A stretch of DNA of 64,000 nucleotides, from positions 372,001 to 436,000 of the forward strand of contig JAXDDX010000224.1 of NCBI GenBank assembly GCA_034670405.1, read 5' to 3'. Of the stretch, positions 12,376-22,852 are shown piece after piece. Source of the DNA: Hoplostethus atlanticus (taxonomy: Eukaryota > Chordata > Actinopteri > Trachichthyiformes > Trachichthyidae). The translations under genes and the position numbers were made by a program. The notes beneath the pieces are model-generated. The model worked only from the letters and a program-made list of their open reading frames with translations, searched no databases and was not told the origin of the DNA. Position 1 is the stretch's first letter, and the number at the start of each line of letters is the position of its first letter.

Positions 12376-14685
12376 TTTGACAAAGACCAAACTGCACAGA
12401 GAAGCACACTTCAATTTTAAGATGGGCTGCGTGCTTGATGTCATGCTTGTGATGTCAAGACAATAGCGCTGTTTGGATGGGCTTCCCATTCGTTTTCATT
12501 GGCCAAGTCACTATCTGATGCATCCTCGGTTCGCAAGTAAACTTCTAAGATCTTTATCCATCTTCCATACTTGCATTATTTTGTTTAATTTTAGATAAAA
12601 CGCATCATGCAGGACACATGAATGCAGATTGAGAAACCATCTGGTGTGTAGGGATTGGTTGAAATGAAAACCTAGCCCATCATGGCACATGATTGGACAC
12701 CATAGCATAGTGTATGTAGCTGCTGCCATTGTGGAGGTGTATTGAAGAATTGGCTGTGCACAAATAATGTCTAAATACCAGGCTAGAGTAGAGTGTAGAT
12801 CCATTCAGTAACATTCTACAGTAAGTAAAAGTGAATAGTGTGATCAGGTAGATTTGTTTCCAAATGTAGGTTACTGTGACTCAGTAAACTGTCTTGTCTT
12901 TAGCGCTAGTCTCTACTCCAAAACACTCTGAGTTGGAGCTGGAGAAGCTCAGTTAACATGTGAGGTTAACATGTGAATACTAGCCACTGCTAATGCTAGC
13001 TTCTACCAGGTATGTTATCTAGTGTGCTAATCAGATATGTTAACAACAAGACAGTGATGGTTAACAGACCAGATACTATGGTTAGCTAGCTAACACGCTG
13101 ACATGATCTAAACATAAAATCAATCAGATGTATCAGTGATGAAATGATCAGTTCCCAGTCAGAAACAGGACAGAAATGCACCATATCTATTAATTTCTGT
13201 TGAGTAGGTTTAGAAACACAATCAGCTGTTCACAGCTACTCTTGCCCAAGAGCTTCTTTGACCGCCAGAGGGTGCATTACATCCCCGGTTACATCACCTG
13301 AAAGCCTTCGATAGCTGGACATGTTGGCCGTACATCCTGGACATTTATGGTGTTGCTGCTGATGATAAATGGTGACAGTTAGTCTCTACGGATCTCAGTG
13401 ATTTAGTGGCTTTAACATCTTGCAGCTGGAGTCGGTCCTGTTCGCCATGCTAACTATGTCATGTGGTTTTTAAGGAAACACACCTGCTATTTCTCGCTCT
13501 CCAGAATATGCTCTCTTCTTTCTTTATCTAATTTCTTTATATCTTCTTTATATCTTAATAGGAAAATGTTATTTTTTAATTATTATTATTATTTTATTAT
13601 TTATTTATTTGTGTTATTTTCTTCTTATCTGTCAGTATTCTGCTGACAGATATTCTTCTACAATCTGAAATCATGAGCAGTCACTGCACTCTGCTGCTGT
13701 CACTGTTGTGTAGAGAATCAGCATTCGCTTCCTTTAAACCAATAACTTTGATAGCTAGCACTGAGTTCACAGTAAATAACTAATACCTGTAAATGTTAAC
13801 ATCTGTTTGATGATGAAAATTATTTCTCATTTTATTTATTTCACTTGTTCACGTCAGAAGCAAATTACCTCTCAATTAAAAGGTTTGTGAAGATATTTGA
13901 TCTAGTTTTTTAAAGCCTTCAAAATCGAGTCATAAAACAAAAACACAGAATGGTATTGGTATTGGTCAACTCCCAGTGGTCACCAGTAGAAGGCTGTGGT
14001 TGCACTGTGCAGCTCCTGGTGTGAACTGTATAAGCATGAAGCAGGTCAATCCTGAAAAAAAAATCACACTTGGACATCTTGCCCTGGAAAATAAAAGCTT
14101 CAAATGTGATGAAGCAAAGATTAAAGTGCCAACTTCCTAGAATATGACGTACTGTTCATAGTGTGTAGGTAGTGTTCCAAAGTATTTGTCAGTCTAATTC
14201 CAGTAGGAATCACTAACCTAGCCTGGTAAAGCTAACATATCGGGCTGAGTTGAGGTTAAATACAGGACCACTATCCAATCTGAATGGACTTCACTAGTGA
14301 AATAGAAAGAATTACCCTTTAGATTACTTCAAATGCAAAATATTACAACTTTTATCCTGAGTGGGGTGCAGTACCATGAGTGCTATCTTTTTTTTTTTTA
14401 ATCTGTAACCCCAAATGGAATCAAACCTCCAGCCCTGGCAGTGTTACTGTTATTCTTCACACTTTCAACTATGCACGAACTGTGCAAATAATATAGTATA
14501 TTACACATTATATATTTTGTAATCTCTTTAATGAGGTTAGACCAACATCTTTCAAAGTCAATACCAAGATCAAATCTTTGGGATTGAAGCCTCTCATAGC
14601 CAATATTTTGTGCCAATATTCAATATCTTTAAATTTGATCATTTTCATGCCAAAAAAAAAAAAATCCAAGTCTTTAATGTTTGAG
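12376..14685. other. Upstream non-coding DNA, no gene recognised
   Basis: AT-rich sequence without recognisable coding or RNA signals. There is a local direct duplication 'gttaacatgtga' at about 12953-12977 and an AT-rich simple tract at 13576-13620. I see nothing else of note. Confidence 0.5.
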
Positions 14686-14775
14686 AATTGTATTCCTGTC
14701 AGGGTGGAAAAGCCTCTGAAATAACATTTAGATCAAGGGACAGTAAACCTCTTCACTGAAACCTGGGATAATAAC
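14686..14775 (+). repeat. Dispersed repeat, unknown family, copy A
   Basis: The phrase around 'cagggtggaaaagcctctga' and the following 60 bases match, in reverse complement and with scattered differences, the sequence at about 29515-29610 in intron 4. Two diverged copies in opposite orientation imply a mobile family. No coding part is present. Confidence 0.55.
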
Positions 14776-15435
14776 AACAACAAAATCATTCTTTCATACT
14801 TGTGGTGGAATCTGGTCAAAATGTCTCATCAGAATCAGATCAGGTTAATTTCTTCCCATAGACAACCACTGTCATATTGATAAATACTACAATGAATATG
14901 TAATCAATGAAACTGGATCATATCATATCAGAGGTGGATGAAACTGACTGGACCATCCCATTTGTAATAAAGGACAAGGACAACAAGGACAATATTGGTC
15001 CAATACATCAGCCTAACCCTAGTTTTTAACCAATATTTAACCAGGCAAGTCGACCAGGGACATATTTCTGTTTAAAGCATTGGCCTCTCATGTACAACCA
15101 CCCCATGTCAGTGTGCATTCTAACAAGACTTTAAAATTAAAAATAATTTAAAATCTTTGTCTTGCTCAGCTCTACTTTGGACCTGTGTTGCCCTCTAGTG
15201 TTGAATGTGTAAAAATCAACACTGAACAACCCTCTTCACCAAGAGCCACTACAGTACCTTTACTGTATTTCACTGAGACTGGTGATTCTGGTCAATTCAT
15301 ACAGTTGATTGTCTTATAGACATTTATAGACATTTTTTAATTAAAAAGTAGGTAGCTAACTTATTGCACTTTTACCTTAGCACTGGTTATGCTCTTAGAT
15401 GCTTGTTTAGGAAGGAAATGCACTTACGATTTCTG

Positions 15436-15535
15436 GTGACTAGTAGTTCTCTTGCCTACCTATGTTGAATGCATTTATTGTAAGTCGGTTTGGATAAAAG
15501 TGTCTGCTAAATGACTGTAATGTAATGTAATGTAA
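15436..15535 (+). repeat. Teleost dispersed repeat with (AATGT)n tail, copy 2
   Basis: Nearly identical to 5049-5143, with 'ggataaaagtgtctgctaaa' and a longer tail of four TAATG units. The same orientation and shared start ('gtgactagta') support one family. Confidence 0.7.
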
Positions 15536-17176
15536 TATAGACATATTGCCTAGGAAAATGCAATTTCAGGAATTCATACATGTTATGAGTATGATCTAGG
15601 GCCATCTGAACCATATACATGGATGTCAGTCCCACACATGGATGTCCCTAATAGATACCAACGGATTCCATAACTGTATGTCTGTTATGGAAGAGGTGGA
15701 GTTATTTTCTTTTTGTGCCATGACGAGTACCATCAAGAATCTTACCAAACAGCACAAACTTGCCTGCTAATCAAGAATTGTTTAGACAGACAGACAGACA
15801 AGGAGAGAGAGAGAGTTGAAGAGAGAGAGTGATTGTTTCCCTTGTGTAATAAACCTGCAGGCCACATCGGGCCAAACTAAAACTGTAGTAGTAGTCTAGT
15901 TGGCCAGTGTTTTATTCTTAGGAAGGCGATACACAATATTGATTCTACATAGTGGCTTGTTGTTTTTGATTTTGCTATTTTGCTACAAATGATGTGGAAC
16001 ATTTGTCTTAACCACAGCTCTCCGAAACTGGCAGATGCTGTTTCTCACACTCCCTAACTGCTGGAAATATTGTTGCAGTTGAAATATTACTGTTGAAATT
16101 GCTGACTCCATAATTTCCACATAATTTCCACATCACACCACAGTCACTAGACTAACTCTAAATGTTAAGGCTATACCCTAACTAATTAATTCAATCAACA
16201 AATACTACTAGGTGTTTGCTGTGCTTCAGTGATTAAAAGTATAGAATTATATAGGCAAAACATGAAGTAAAAGTGTGTCTTTATTATATTTATTTTATTA
16301 TTTTTTATTTTTCCTATAGTTGAGAAAGTCTTTAGGATAACAGATCTCAGACTGCCATATTTCTTTATCTAGCCTAACAATCTATAAGAAATAATTATAT
16401 TCCAACAGCCTCTTTGATAGCCTACAGTAGTGCAAAAATGTCACACTGTCTTTCCATAATGATTGGCCTACTGATAGTTGACATGTGATATCAAATGGAA
16501 GTATTTACCAAATGGTGTCAGTGCTCAGGCTTGTGACAAAACAATTGTAGAAATTGGAGTTATACATTGGTAAGAAAATACCTTCTACAAGAGTCTCTGT
16601 TTGTATACAGTTGTGTCTGTTAGGAAGCTGCGAACAGGGCTCAAAACATTTTATAGCCGGTAGCTCTTCAAGAGGTGGCCCACTTAGCAAATCCATCTCA
16701 TTTTAACATAATAACTAGGCTGGTGGGATCACTGGAATTGCATGACAGTTAGTCATTTTTGCGTATCTATTGTAAAATAGCAACACAGAATCGTTTTAAA
16801 TGGCCCATAATTTTCTGGAGATTGAACCACAGACCCTCCACTAAGGGTTTGGATTTTTTGGAACTCTTAAAGAATTTGGTCTGGCTATGGTGTCCTGGTT
16901 TGTAATGTGTATAGCTTGTTAGTGTGTGTGTAGTTTCTGTAATGTGATATGTAGCGTGTGTGTGTGTGTAGTATATCGTGTGTTAGTGTGTAGGCCCATG
17001 TGGTGTGTTTGTATCTTTATCCCTTCATTGCTATTGGCTGACGAAACTTGGCCGAGCTCTTCCCTGGTGAATAAGAGAAAGCTCCACGAGCCTATAGGCG
17101 CGCGCGACCCGTCCCCTTCCCGTCTGTCTGGTCCAGACTTGTCCAGGAGACAGTGACCTGGTCCAGCCTCCATACC
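15536..17176. other. Proximal upstream DNA of pax7, no gene recognised
   Basis: It holds an (AGAC)n/(GA)n purine patch at 15783-15826 and a GT-rich microsatellite at 16920-16985. From about 17035 the sequence becomes more GC- and CpG-rich ('aggcgcgcgcgacccgtcc' near 17096), as expected near a developmental gene promoter. I find no clear TATA box, and the transcription start cannot be placed from sequence alone. Confidence 0.5.
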
Positions 17177-17270
17177 AGTTAAATAACCTCAAGCCTGTAG
17201 ACAAAACTAGTTAAATGAGCTGAATCCTGTAGACAGACCAGTTAAATATCCCGAATCCATAGACAGTGTA
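17177..17270 (+). repeat. Three tandem ~31-bp units just upstream of pax7 exon 1
   Basis: Copies start at 17177, 17209 and 17240. Each begins AGTTAAAT and contains a 'cctgtagacag'-like block (third copy 'ccatagacag'). They lie about 210 bases before the pax7 start codon, in the likely 5' UTR or core promoter. Spacing is 32 and 31 bases. Confidence 0.75.
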
Positions 17271-17476
17271 AGGGACTACCCGTCATTCCACACACATACT
17301 TGCACCTGGTTGCCGCCGACTTCACTTGTCAACCTGCACGAGCCTAACTGGGCTTTAATGTTTTTTCCCTCTCCGTCACACATTGGACCGCCCACACATT
17401 TTCCCATCTTTAAAACAATTGTCACCAGCAAGTCTGGACTTGGTTTGGTCGGTGTTGTGTTGTTTTTAACGGTGCA

Positions 17477-17561
17477 ATGTCGTCTTTGCCAGGAACGGTA
17501 CCGCGGATGATGCGCCCGGCGCCCGGACAGAACTATCCCCGCACCGGCTTCCCTCTGGAAG
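17477..17561 (+). CDS. pax7: Pax7 exon 1 (coding part): N-terminal peptide
   Basis: Start codon at 17477 with a purine at -3. The 28 codons read [14 protein letters not shown]... ending [10 protein letters not shown], then one base (G) before a GTAGGC donor at 17562. This matches the N-terminus of vertebrate Pax7 (human [16 protein letters not shown]) more closely than Pax3 (TLAGAVPRMMRPGP). The exon ends in phase 1, and the next exon supplies TG to complete a valine, the normal Pax3/7 arrangement. Pax7 is a nuclear paired-domain/homeodomain transcription factor of neural crest, dorsal neural tube and muscle stem cells. This exon precedes the DNA-binding domains. The 5' UTR limit is not visible. 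Confidence 0.93.
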
Positions 17562-18448
17562 GTAGGCTTCACTCTGACCAGCCGCTGGGTATGGCTTTCC
17601 ACTGGGGGACCATGTCTTCAGAACAGCCTCGGAGTATGATGTGTAGGTACTAGAATAGCCGAAAATATTTTGAGAGTAGCATACAAAACTTGTAATATTC
17701 AAACATATTTTTTTTTATTTTTAATTTTTATTAAAACTGCATAAATGACCATTGTGGGATTTTCTCCATTTTAAATGGGAAATGTTTAAACAGAATGTCC
17801 ACGCTTTATACACAATATATTTGCATTTATTAATCGTCCAAGTGAGCGTTTCGCCAGCAAACTTCGTGCTCAAGTGGCCCTGCTAAATCCCCAAGAACAC
17901 CAAGCGACAGTTAGCCGGGATCCGGGATTTCCTCAAGTGTCCTGCTCATGGAAATTAAAATAAAATACACGACAAAACGAAGAATCAAAGGATTACATCA
18001 ATATTTGGACAGCATGACGGTGAATAATGAGAGCGGACGAGACCGGGCTCTTCGTCGCCTCCCCAGCGTCGGATGGGACAGTCAAGTGCTCTCCGGTTAA
18101 TGCTGGCATTCATTTCTGCACAGAATTTACTGGGCTCTATCAACTTTACCGCTGAACCTAATAAGTAAATTGAGCGGATATTAAGGCCTCTCTGTGATGC
18201 TGTGCAATTATTGTTAGTCAGTCTAGTCTTTTGTGGGCGATATCTTGGAAGGCAGGCGTAAATGTTAAAATTGCATCTTGCATATTTGCCCATGGGAACA
18301 AATCTACTGCATATGTATTCGCATCTGCAAAGGAAAAAAATGAATCTTTTCACCCAAGACCAGATGGAGATATTTTGCAATAATGGAACGTGCCATGGAT
18401 CAGCATGGTGTGTGTAGTTTTAATCAGCAGGCCTTGTGTTATCCACAG
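17562..18448 (+). other. Pax7 intron 1
   Basis: An 887-bp intron with GTAGGC donor and ATCCACAG acceptor. It has an AT-rich patch at 17705-17740 and otherwise complex sequence, including a CpG-containing stretch at 18025-18090. No repeat element was recognised. Open frames on the minus strand here are chance. Confidence 0.85.
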
Positions 18449-18684
18449 TGTCCACTCCTCTGGGCCAGGGCCGGGTCAACCAGCTCGGCGGAGTCTTCAT
18501 CAATGGCCGGCCCCTGCCGAACCACATCCGACACAAAATAGTGGAGATGGCCCACCACGGGATCCGACCCTGCGTCATTTCCAGACAGCTCAGAGTCTCC
18601 CACGGCTGCGTCTCCAAGATCCTCTGCCGCTACCAAGAAACTGGATCCATCCGGCCCGGAGCAATAGGAGGCAGCAAACCCAGG
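18449..18684 (+). CDS. pax7: Pax7 exon 2: N-terminal two-thirds of the paired domain
   Basis: The 236-nt exon (same length as exon 2 of mammalian Pax3) encodes residues 29-107. It starts [20 protein letters not shown] and ends GAIGGSKPR. It contains the beta-hairpin and the N-terminal PAI helix-turn-helix of the paired domain, including [18 protein letters not shown] and the recognition-helix segment [13 protein letters not shown]. These contact DNA in the minor groove and major groove. The donor is GTGAGC. The sequence is nearly invariant among vertebrate Pax3/7, so this exon alone does not separate the paralogues; the flanking exons do. The frame closes in phase 0. No damage is seen. Confidence 0.97.
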
Positions 18685-19103
18685 GTGAGCATGGATGATT
18701 ATGATGATTATTGTTATCATTAATAATAATAGTAATGTTAGCAGTAAAATTATTATCATTTTGTCGTTGTCGATAGGCCTATTATTAATATAAAATATAA
18801 TGCTAATAAAAGAATAATTTATTTTGTTGCTTTTATATATTATAATTATATGTTGTTTCTATTTTATTATAATACAATATTATAATATAATATAAAACCT
18901 TCAATTTTTACACCACAGAAGACATTATAGGTTAGTTCCTAGAGTAGGCCGTCCAATTCAGCGGCCTGTTTAACATCGTCTTGACAAAATTGCCTACAAC
19001 TCACACCCTTAAATGTTTTTATTCAACTCCAGTAACCTGTATTATTTTCTTTTCGTCCTTGTTCCATTTCTGTCCTTTGCTTCTCCTGATTTCACCTCTA
19101 CAG
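18685..19103 (+). other. Pax7 intron 2, AT-rich
   Basis: A 419-bp intron. Its first part is GAT/ATT trinucleotide-like (18691-18745), followed by a very AT-rich TATAAT tract to about 18900. The 3' end is pyrimidine-rich and ends TCTACAG CAG, giving the tandem acceptor annotated separately. Confidence 0.85.
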
Positions 19104-19106
19104 CAG
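19101..19106 (+). promoter_or_regulatory. Tandem acceptor CAGCAG (Q+/Q- paired domain)
   Basis: Two consecutive CAG triplets sit at the intron 2/exon 3 boundary. Splicing after the first gives an exon starting CAG GTA (Gln-Val); splicing after the second removes one glutamine. Q+ and Q- isoforms from such a choice are established for vertebrate Pax3 and Pax7 and alter DNA binding of the C-terminal paired subdomain. The sequence shows the choice is retained; its use cannot be seen. Confidence 0.85.
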
Positions 19107-19233
19107 GTAGCTACGCCGGACGTGGAGAAGCGGATAGAGGAGTACAAGCGAGACAACCCCGGGATGTTTAGCTGGGAGATCCGGGATAAACTGCTGAAGG
19201 ACGGGGTGTGTGACCGAAGCACAGTCCCTTCAG
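19104..19233 (+). CDS. pax7: Pax7 exon 3: C-terminal paired subdomain
   Basis: The 130-nt exon encodes residues 108-150. It starts [20 protein letters not shown] and continues [20 protein letters not shown] to VPS, then one base G before the donor GTGAGG. It forms most of the RED subdomain helix-turn-helix. The valine in DGVCDRST differs from the histidine of mammalian PAX7 (DGHCDRST), while [14 protein letters not shown] is canonical. The start is at the first of two CAG acceptors, and a second donor lies 15 bases downstream, so up to four isoforms of this exon are possible. Length equals the mammalian Pax3/7 exon. Intact. Confidence 0.96.
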
Positions 19234-19250
19234 GTGAGGCCTCCTCTGGT
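19234..19250 (+). promoter_or_regulatory. Alternative exon 3 donor adding five residues (GEASS)
   Basis: After the normal donor (GTGAGG at 19234) a second, stronger-looking donor GTAAGC begins at 19249. Using it extends exon 3 by 15 bases (19234-19248), keeps phase, and inserts Gly-Glu-Ala-Ser-Ser between VPS and VSSISRVLR. Pax7 in other vertebrates is known to vary at this junction (a Gly-Leu dipeptide in mammals, small insertions in fish), so this is likely a real isoform choice. Confidence 0.75.
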
Positions 19251-19523
19251 AAGCCGCCGTTCTTCATCCTCAACTCCCCCGCCCCCCCCCTAAAATAACT
19301 ACAGCTATCTTAGAAGAAAAACAAACAAAACTGTTGTTAATTCAACTACAAAACGGAGGCTTACATTGCCATGCAAAGGAGGCAAACGAAGTTCGTTTAT
19401 TATTATGGTTATTATTATTGGTATTAATAGTATTATTGTTGCTGTTATTATTTTATAAGTAGCAGTATTATTATTACTATTATGTTTAGTGAGCGCCATA
19501 AAACACCGTCCTTATGTTTGCAG
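19234..19523 (+). other. Pax7 intron 3
   Basis: A 290-bp intron with a C-rich patch near 19280-19290, a TTATTA-type low-complexity tract at 19395-19490 and a TTTGCAG acceptor at 19517-19523. No element is seen beyond simple sequence. Confidence 0.85.
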
Positions 19524-19652
19524 TGAGTTCAATCAGCCGTGTTCTGCGAGCTCGATTCGGGAAAAAGGACGACGAAGACGACTGTGACAAAAAAGATGAA
19601 GATGGGGAGAAAAAAACTAAACACAGCATTGACGGCATTCTCGGTGACAAAG
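19524..19652 (+). CDS. pax7: Pax7 exon 4: end of paired domain, acidic linker, octapeptide
   Basis: The 129-nt exon encodes residues 151-193. [15 protein letters not shown] closes the paired domain. It is followed by a charged linker [16 protein letters not shown] and the octapeptide HSIDGILG (residues 184-191), the Groucho/TLE-binding repressor motif. The linker composition ([17 protein letters not shown]) is Pax7-type; Pax3 has a different ERKEAEESEKK-like linker. It ends in phase 1 with a GTAGGC donor at 19653. Mammalian PAX7 can carry Gly-Leu at the start of this segment; no upstream in-frame acceptor for that is seen here. Intact. Confidence 0.96.
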
Positions 19653-19731
19653 GTAGGCCACAGATAAATCAGATGCTCAATCATCTAGATGATGAATTGC
19701 AAATAGGCCTAAGTGGCGTTTTGTCGCTGTG

Positions 19732-19762
19732 CCCCCCCCCCCCCCCCCCCCCTCTCTCTCTC
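19732..19762. repeat. Poly-C followed by CT dinucleotide run
   Basis: 21 C residues (19732-19752) followed by about five CT units, 80 bases into intron 4. Confidence 0.9.
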
Positions 19763-22120
19763 TTAAACTGTTTGCCCACAAGAGACATTGGGCTGCTTAA
19801 TTATTGATGATGAGCTCTGATGGATGCTGAGTGAATCAGGCTCCCGTAGCGCTGCTCAAACGGTCCCTTGAAACCGACGCTGACAGATGACCGATGTGCC
19901 AGTCAATATCAACGGCTGCCGGTGTGTGAACTACGGTCTCTGACAAGGGACACTTCATATAGGAGTTGCTGCCAAGGAATAGATGGGCCACGGGGCTGTG
20001 ATTTTTAGGAGTGTTTCTTCATCCAAAAAAAAAAAAAAAACTCTATTTCCGCTGCATTTTAATTTATTCAAATTTATGATTCAAGCGTTTCAACAAAGCT
20101 TTTATACACAGGCTAATATGGCAGAGGTTATGGACCAGTAGTTAAAACTTTTTTTTTCTTCGGGTCGCGTTGAGCATGATGATGAATCACTTCATAGAAA
20201 CGAAAGCCTTCACCGTGTGGTTCAGTCTGTCAGACAGCTCTCTCATAAACTATGTTTCAAACCCCAAAATAAAGGGGGCTTTAACGAAATTTTACACAAA
20301 AGGCCACGGGGAGAGGGGGAGAGTAATTTAAAAACGTCTATATAATCCAACCAGAGATCATTTCAGATATGCGGTTTGTTCTACAGGCCAATGTGAATTC
20401 AGCAGTTTGGACACAGCAGACTGGACACAGCAGCTCCCAGTGCTTCCCCGACCACTGGTTAGACTGGTAATTTATTTCTGGCCCATAGTTTTTCGCTTTC
20501 AGGGTGACGTGTTTGAAGAGCGCGGGGTATCAACTGTCCTCCTTTTTGAAATTCTTAAAAAGATCAGCGCGCGGGCTTGTTTCATTCGATCATCCGGCCT
20601 GGCATTTAATAATGTTAAGACTTATTACAGCTCGTAATGAAACCGGTGTCTGTTGAATGGGTGTCTGTGTTGGAGAGGGGTGTAATAGCTCGCAGGCATG
20701 GTAAGAAATGTATTTATCCCCTATCAGCCCTCACTCTCAGAGTTTCAAGCACATACGTTGCGTTGAAGGGGTTTAAAGCAGATTAAATTGAGCCTTTTAT
20801 TTCTTTTCACTTTCATCTCTAAACGGCTCACTTCGTGGCTGGAGCCCGGGGCGCAAATTCATGAGATTTTAGGTTTCTTTTATAGTTGTTTAGATTGTAT
20901 TTTGTTTTTTTAATATTTCATTTGTTTCATAGGGTGTTTTTGGTGGTGCAAGTTGCCAGAATCTTGGGGAAAGTCAGTGATATTTTTTCTTTAGCAGCAG
21001 TAGCCTATTAAATTAAATAGACAGGGCTGTGGTTGGAGATGTAGCTGCATCTGATGTTTCTGCTTTTCGATAAGAAGACATTAAAGAGGAACTCTTTTAT
21101 GGGATGATTGCTGCCAAACACGTGGTTTAGCATGATTCACTGTGATTTGGTAAAACTGGAGACCTATGTGGGAACGGAGTCTATCGGATATGGAACTGCA
21201 AGTGGCTGCTACACTTGGCTTTTTAAATTCTAAGCCCTATATATAAGATGCAGCTAAGCAGGCTCTAGGCCGCGATGTGACCTTGTTTTGAATTAAATAG
21301 GCCCATAGAGAAAAGAGCAGGCCGACTGGGTGTAGGCTATATATCATGAAGCAATATAATAAACAAATAGAAAGCCATGTGTGATGGGGGGGGCAATGAC
21401 ACTTGGAGCAAACGGACGGATTTACCTGACAGGATTTTGGAGATTGCTGTCAAGAAACAGTGAGATGTCAGTAAATTCATACTGGCTCCCCGACACTTCC
21501 ATCACTCTGCATTTTAGTCTGAAGTGTAACCGATAGGTCTGTGTGTTTGGGTCAGGCAACCTGTATAGCTACAATTAGCCCAACTGCTGTCAGGTTATGG
21601 TCTGATGATACAGCATGGTAATGTGCTTTCAAATTAAAAGTGCCTGAGAGTTAAAACCAGACAGGCTCTGCATCCACATAGAAATATACTCATAACCTAC
21701 TGTACACAAGAAAGCCCAAAATATACTGGCTATTTAGGAGTCCAAAATAAGCCTGGTTGAAAGTAGAAGAAAAAAAGGTCGACGGCGAGCACTTCAAACA
21801 AATCCAGAAGCAGCTTTAGTGAGTATGGGAAGTTATTAGCTATTAATAACATTTTTCCCCGGGTATCCGCAGTTAGTCTACTCCATCTGCACTTTCTCCC
21901 AGCTATTTCGCCCGGGCTGAAATGGAGGGAGACCCAAATGTTGGCGGGAGATAACACAATCATCACAGCCTCGGTCCTGGGCTGTGCATCAGTGTATTAA
22001 ACTCGGATTAACCTCCCTTTCCCCCTCGCTGCCGCGCGCAAAATTTCACCAGAGCACTTATTTTTTTTAAGGGACCTATAGACAAGAGGTTGTGAGCCAA
22101 TCCTCAGCACACAGAAACGA

Positions 22121-22208
22121 TAACAACAATAATAATAACAGCAACAACAACAATAATAATAAAAGCAACAACAATAATAACAACAACAACAATAATAATA
22201 GTAATAAT
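22121..22208. repeat. AAC/AAT trinucleotide microsatellite
   Basis: An interrupted mix of AAC, AAT and AGC triplets, which reads as a poly-asparagine frame in one phase. It is a microsatellite, not a coding exon: there is no splice context and no homology. Confidence 0.9.
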
Positions 22209-22698
22209 CTCGATTATTTTAGCCTTTGTCTACAGGTAACATTTAAGTGTAGTCATCTGCCTCCTATGTTTTACACAGCAAGAAGAATTATAAATAAATG
22301 TGAAGGTCGCAATTTAAAACATCAACAACAAGCCATACGTCGAAGGCTTTGAGAAAATCTTATATTCATTATGTTTGGGATGTTTTTTTATTTTTTATTT
22401 TTACACCGGATAGGCCATTCAAATAACCAATTCAATTACCAGACGACCAAACACCTTAACTTTCTTTACAATGGCTTTTAAATAGGTCGGGACTGAAGGA
22501 AACCATTGGCTCAAATGGGCATGGCAATGTATAACACTTTAGACTGAACCAAAATTTGATTTTATAGTTTTTAATCATTATAAGGGAGGGCAAAGATCAA
22601 GCAAAAATAAACAGAAATGTATTTGGAAGCCATATGTAAAAAGAAAAAAAAATCCCACCAGAGAGCATTCAGGACCAATATTCCCTCTAAACTGATGA

Positions 22699-22852
22699 CC
22701 TATGTCTAATAATTTATGACAGTGACCAAATAATAATATCTAGTCAGGTCCCTATTACTAATAATTTATCACATTGACCAAATAATAATATCGAGTCAGT
22801 TCCTACTAATAATAATTTATCATATTGACCAAATAATAATATCTAGTCAGTC
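22699..22852 (+). repeat. Three tandem ~51-bp units in intron 4
   Basis: Copies begin at 22699, 22750 and 22802 (51, 52 and 51 bp). Each has an AATAATTTAT block, then 'attgaccaaataataata' (first copy 'agtgacc...') and TCTAGTCAG. The copies differ at a handful of positions. Units contain AT-rich words resembling homeodomain sites, which may be incidental. Confidence 0.88.

Noticed and set aside
18420-18759. Minus-strand frames opposite Pax7 exon 2
   Set aside because: Shadows of the strongly conserved paired-domain exon on the other strand.
22092-22352. Asparagine-rich open frame
   Set aside because: Produced by the AAC/AAT microsatellite at 22121-22208.
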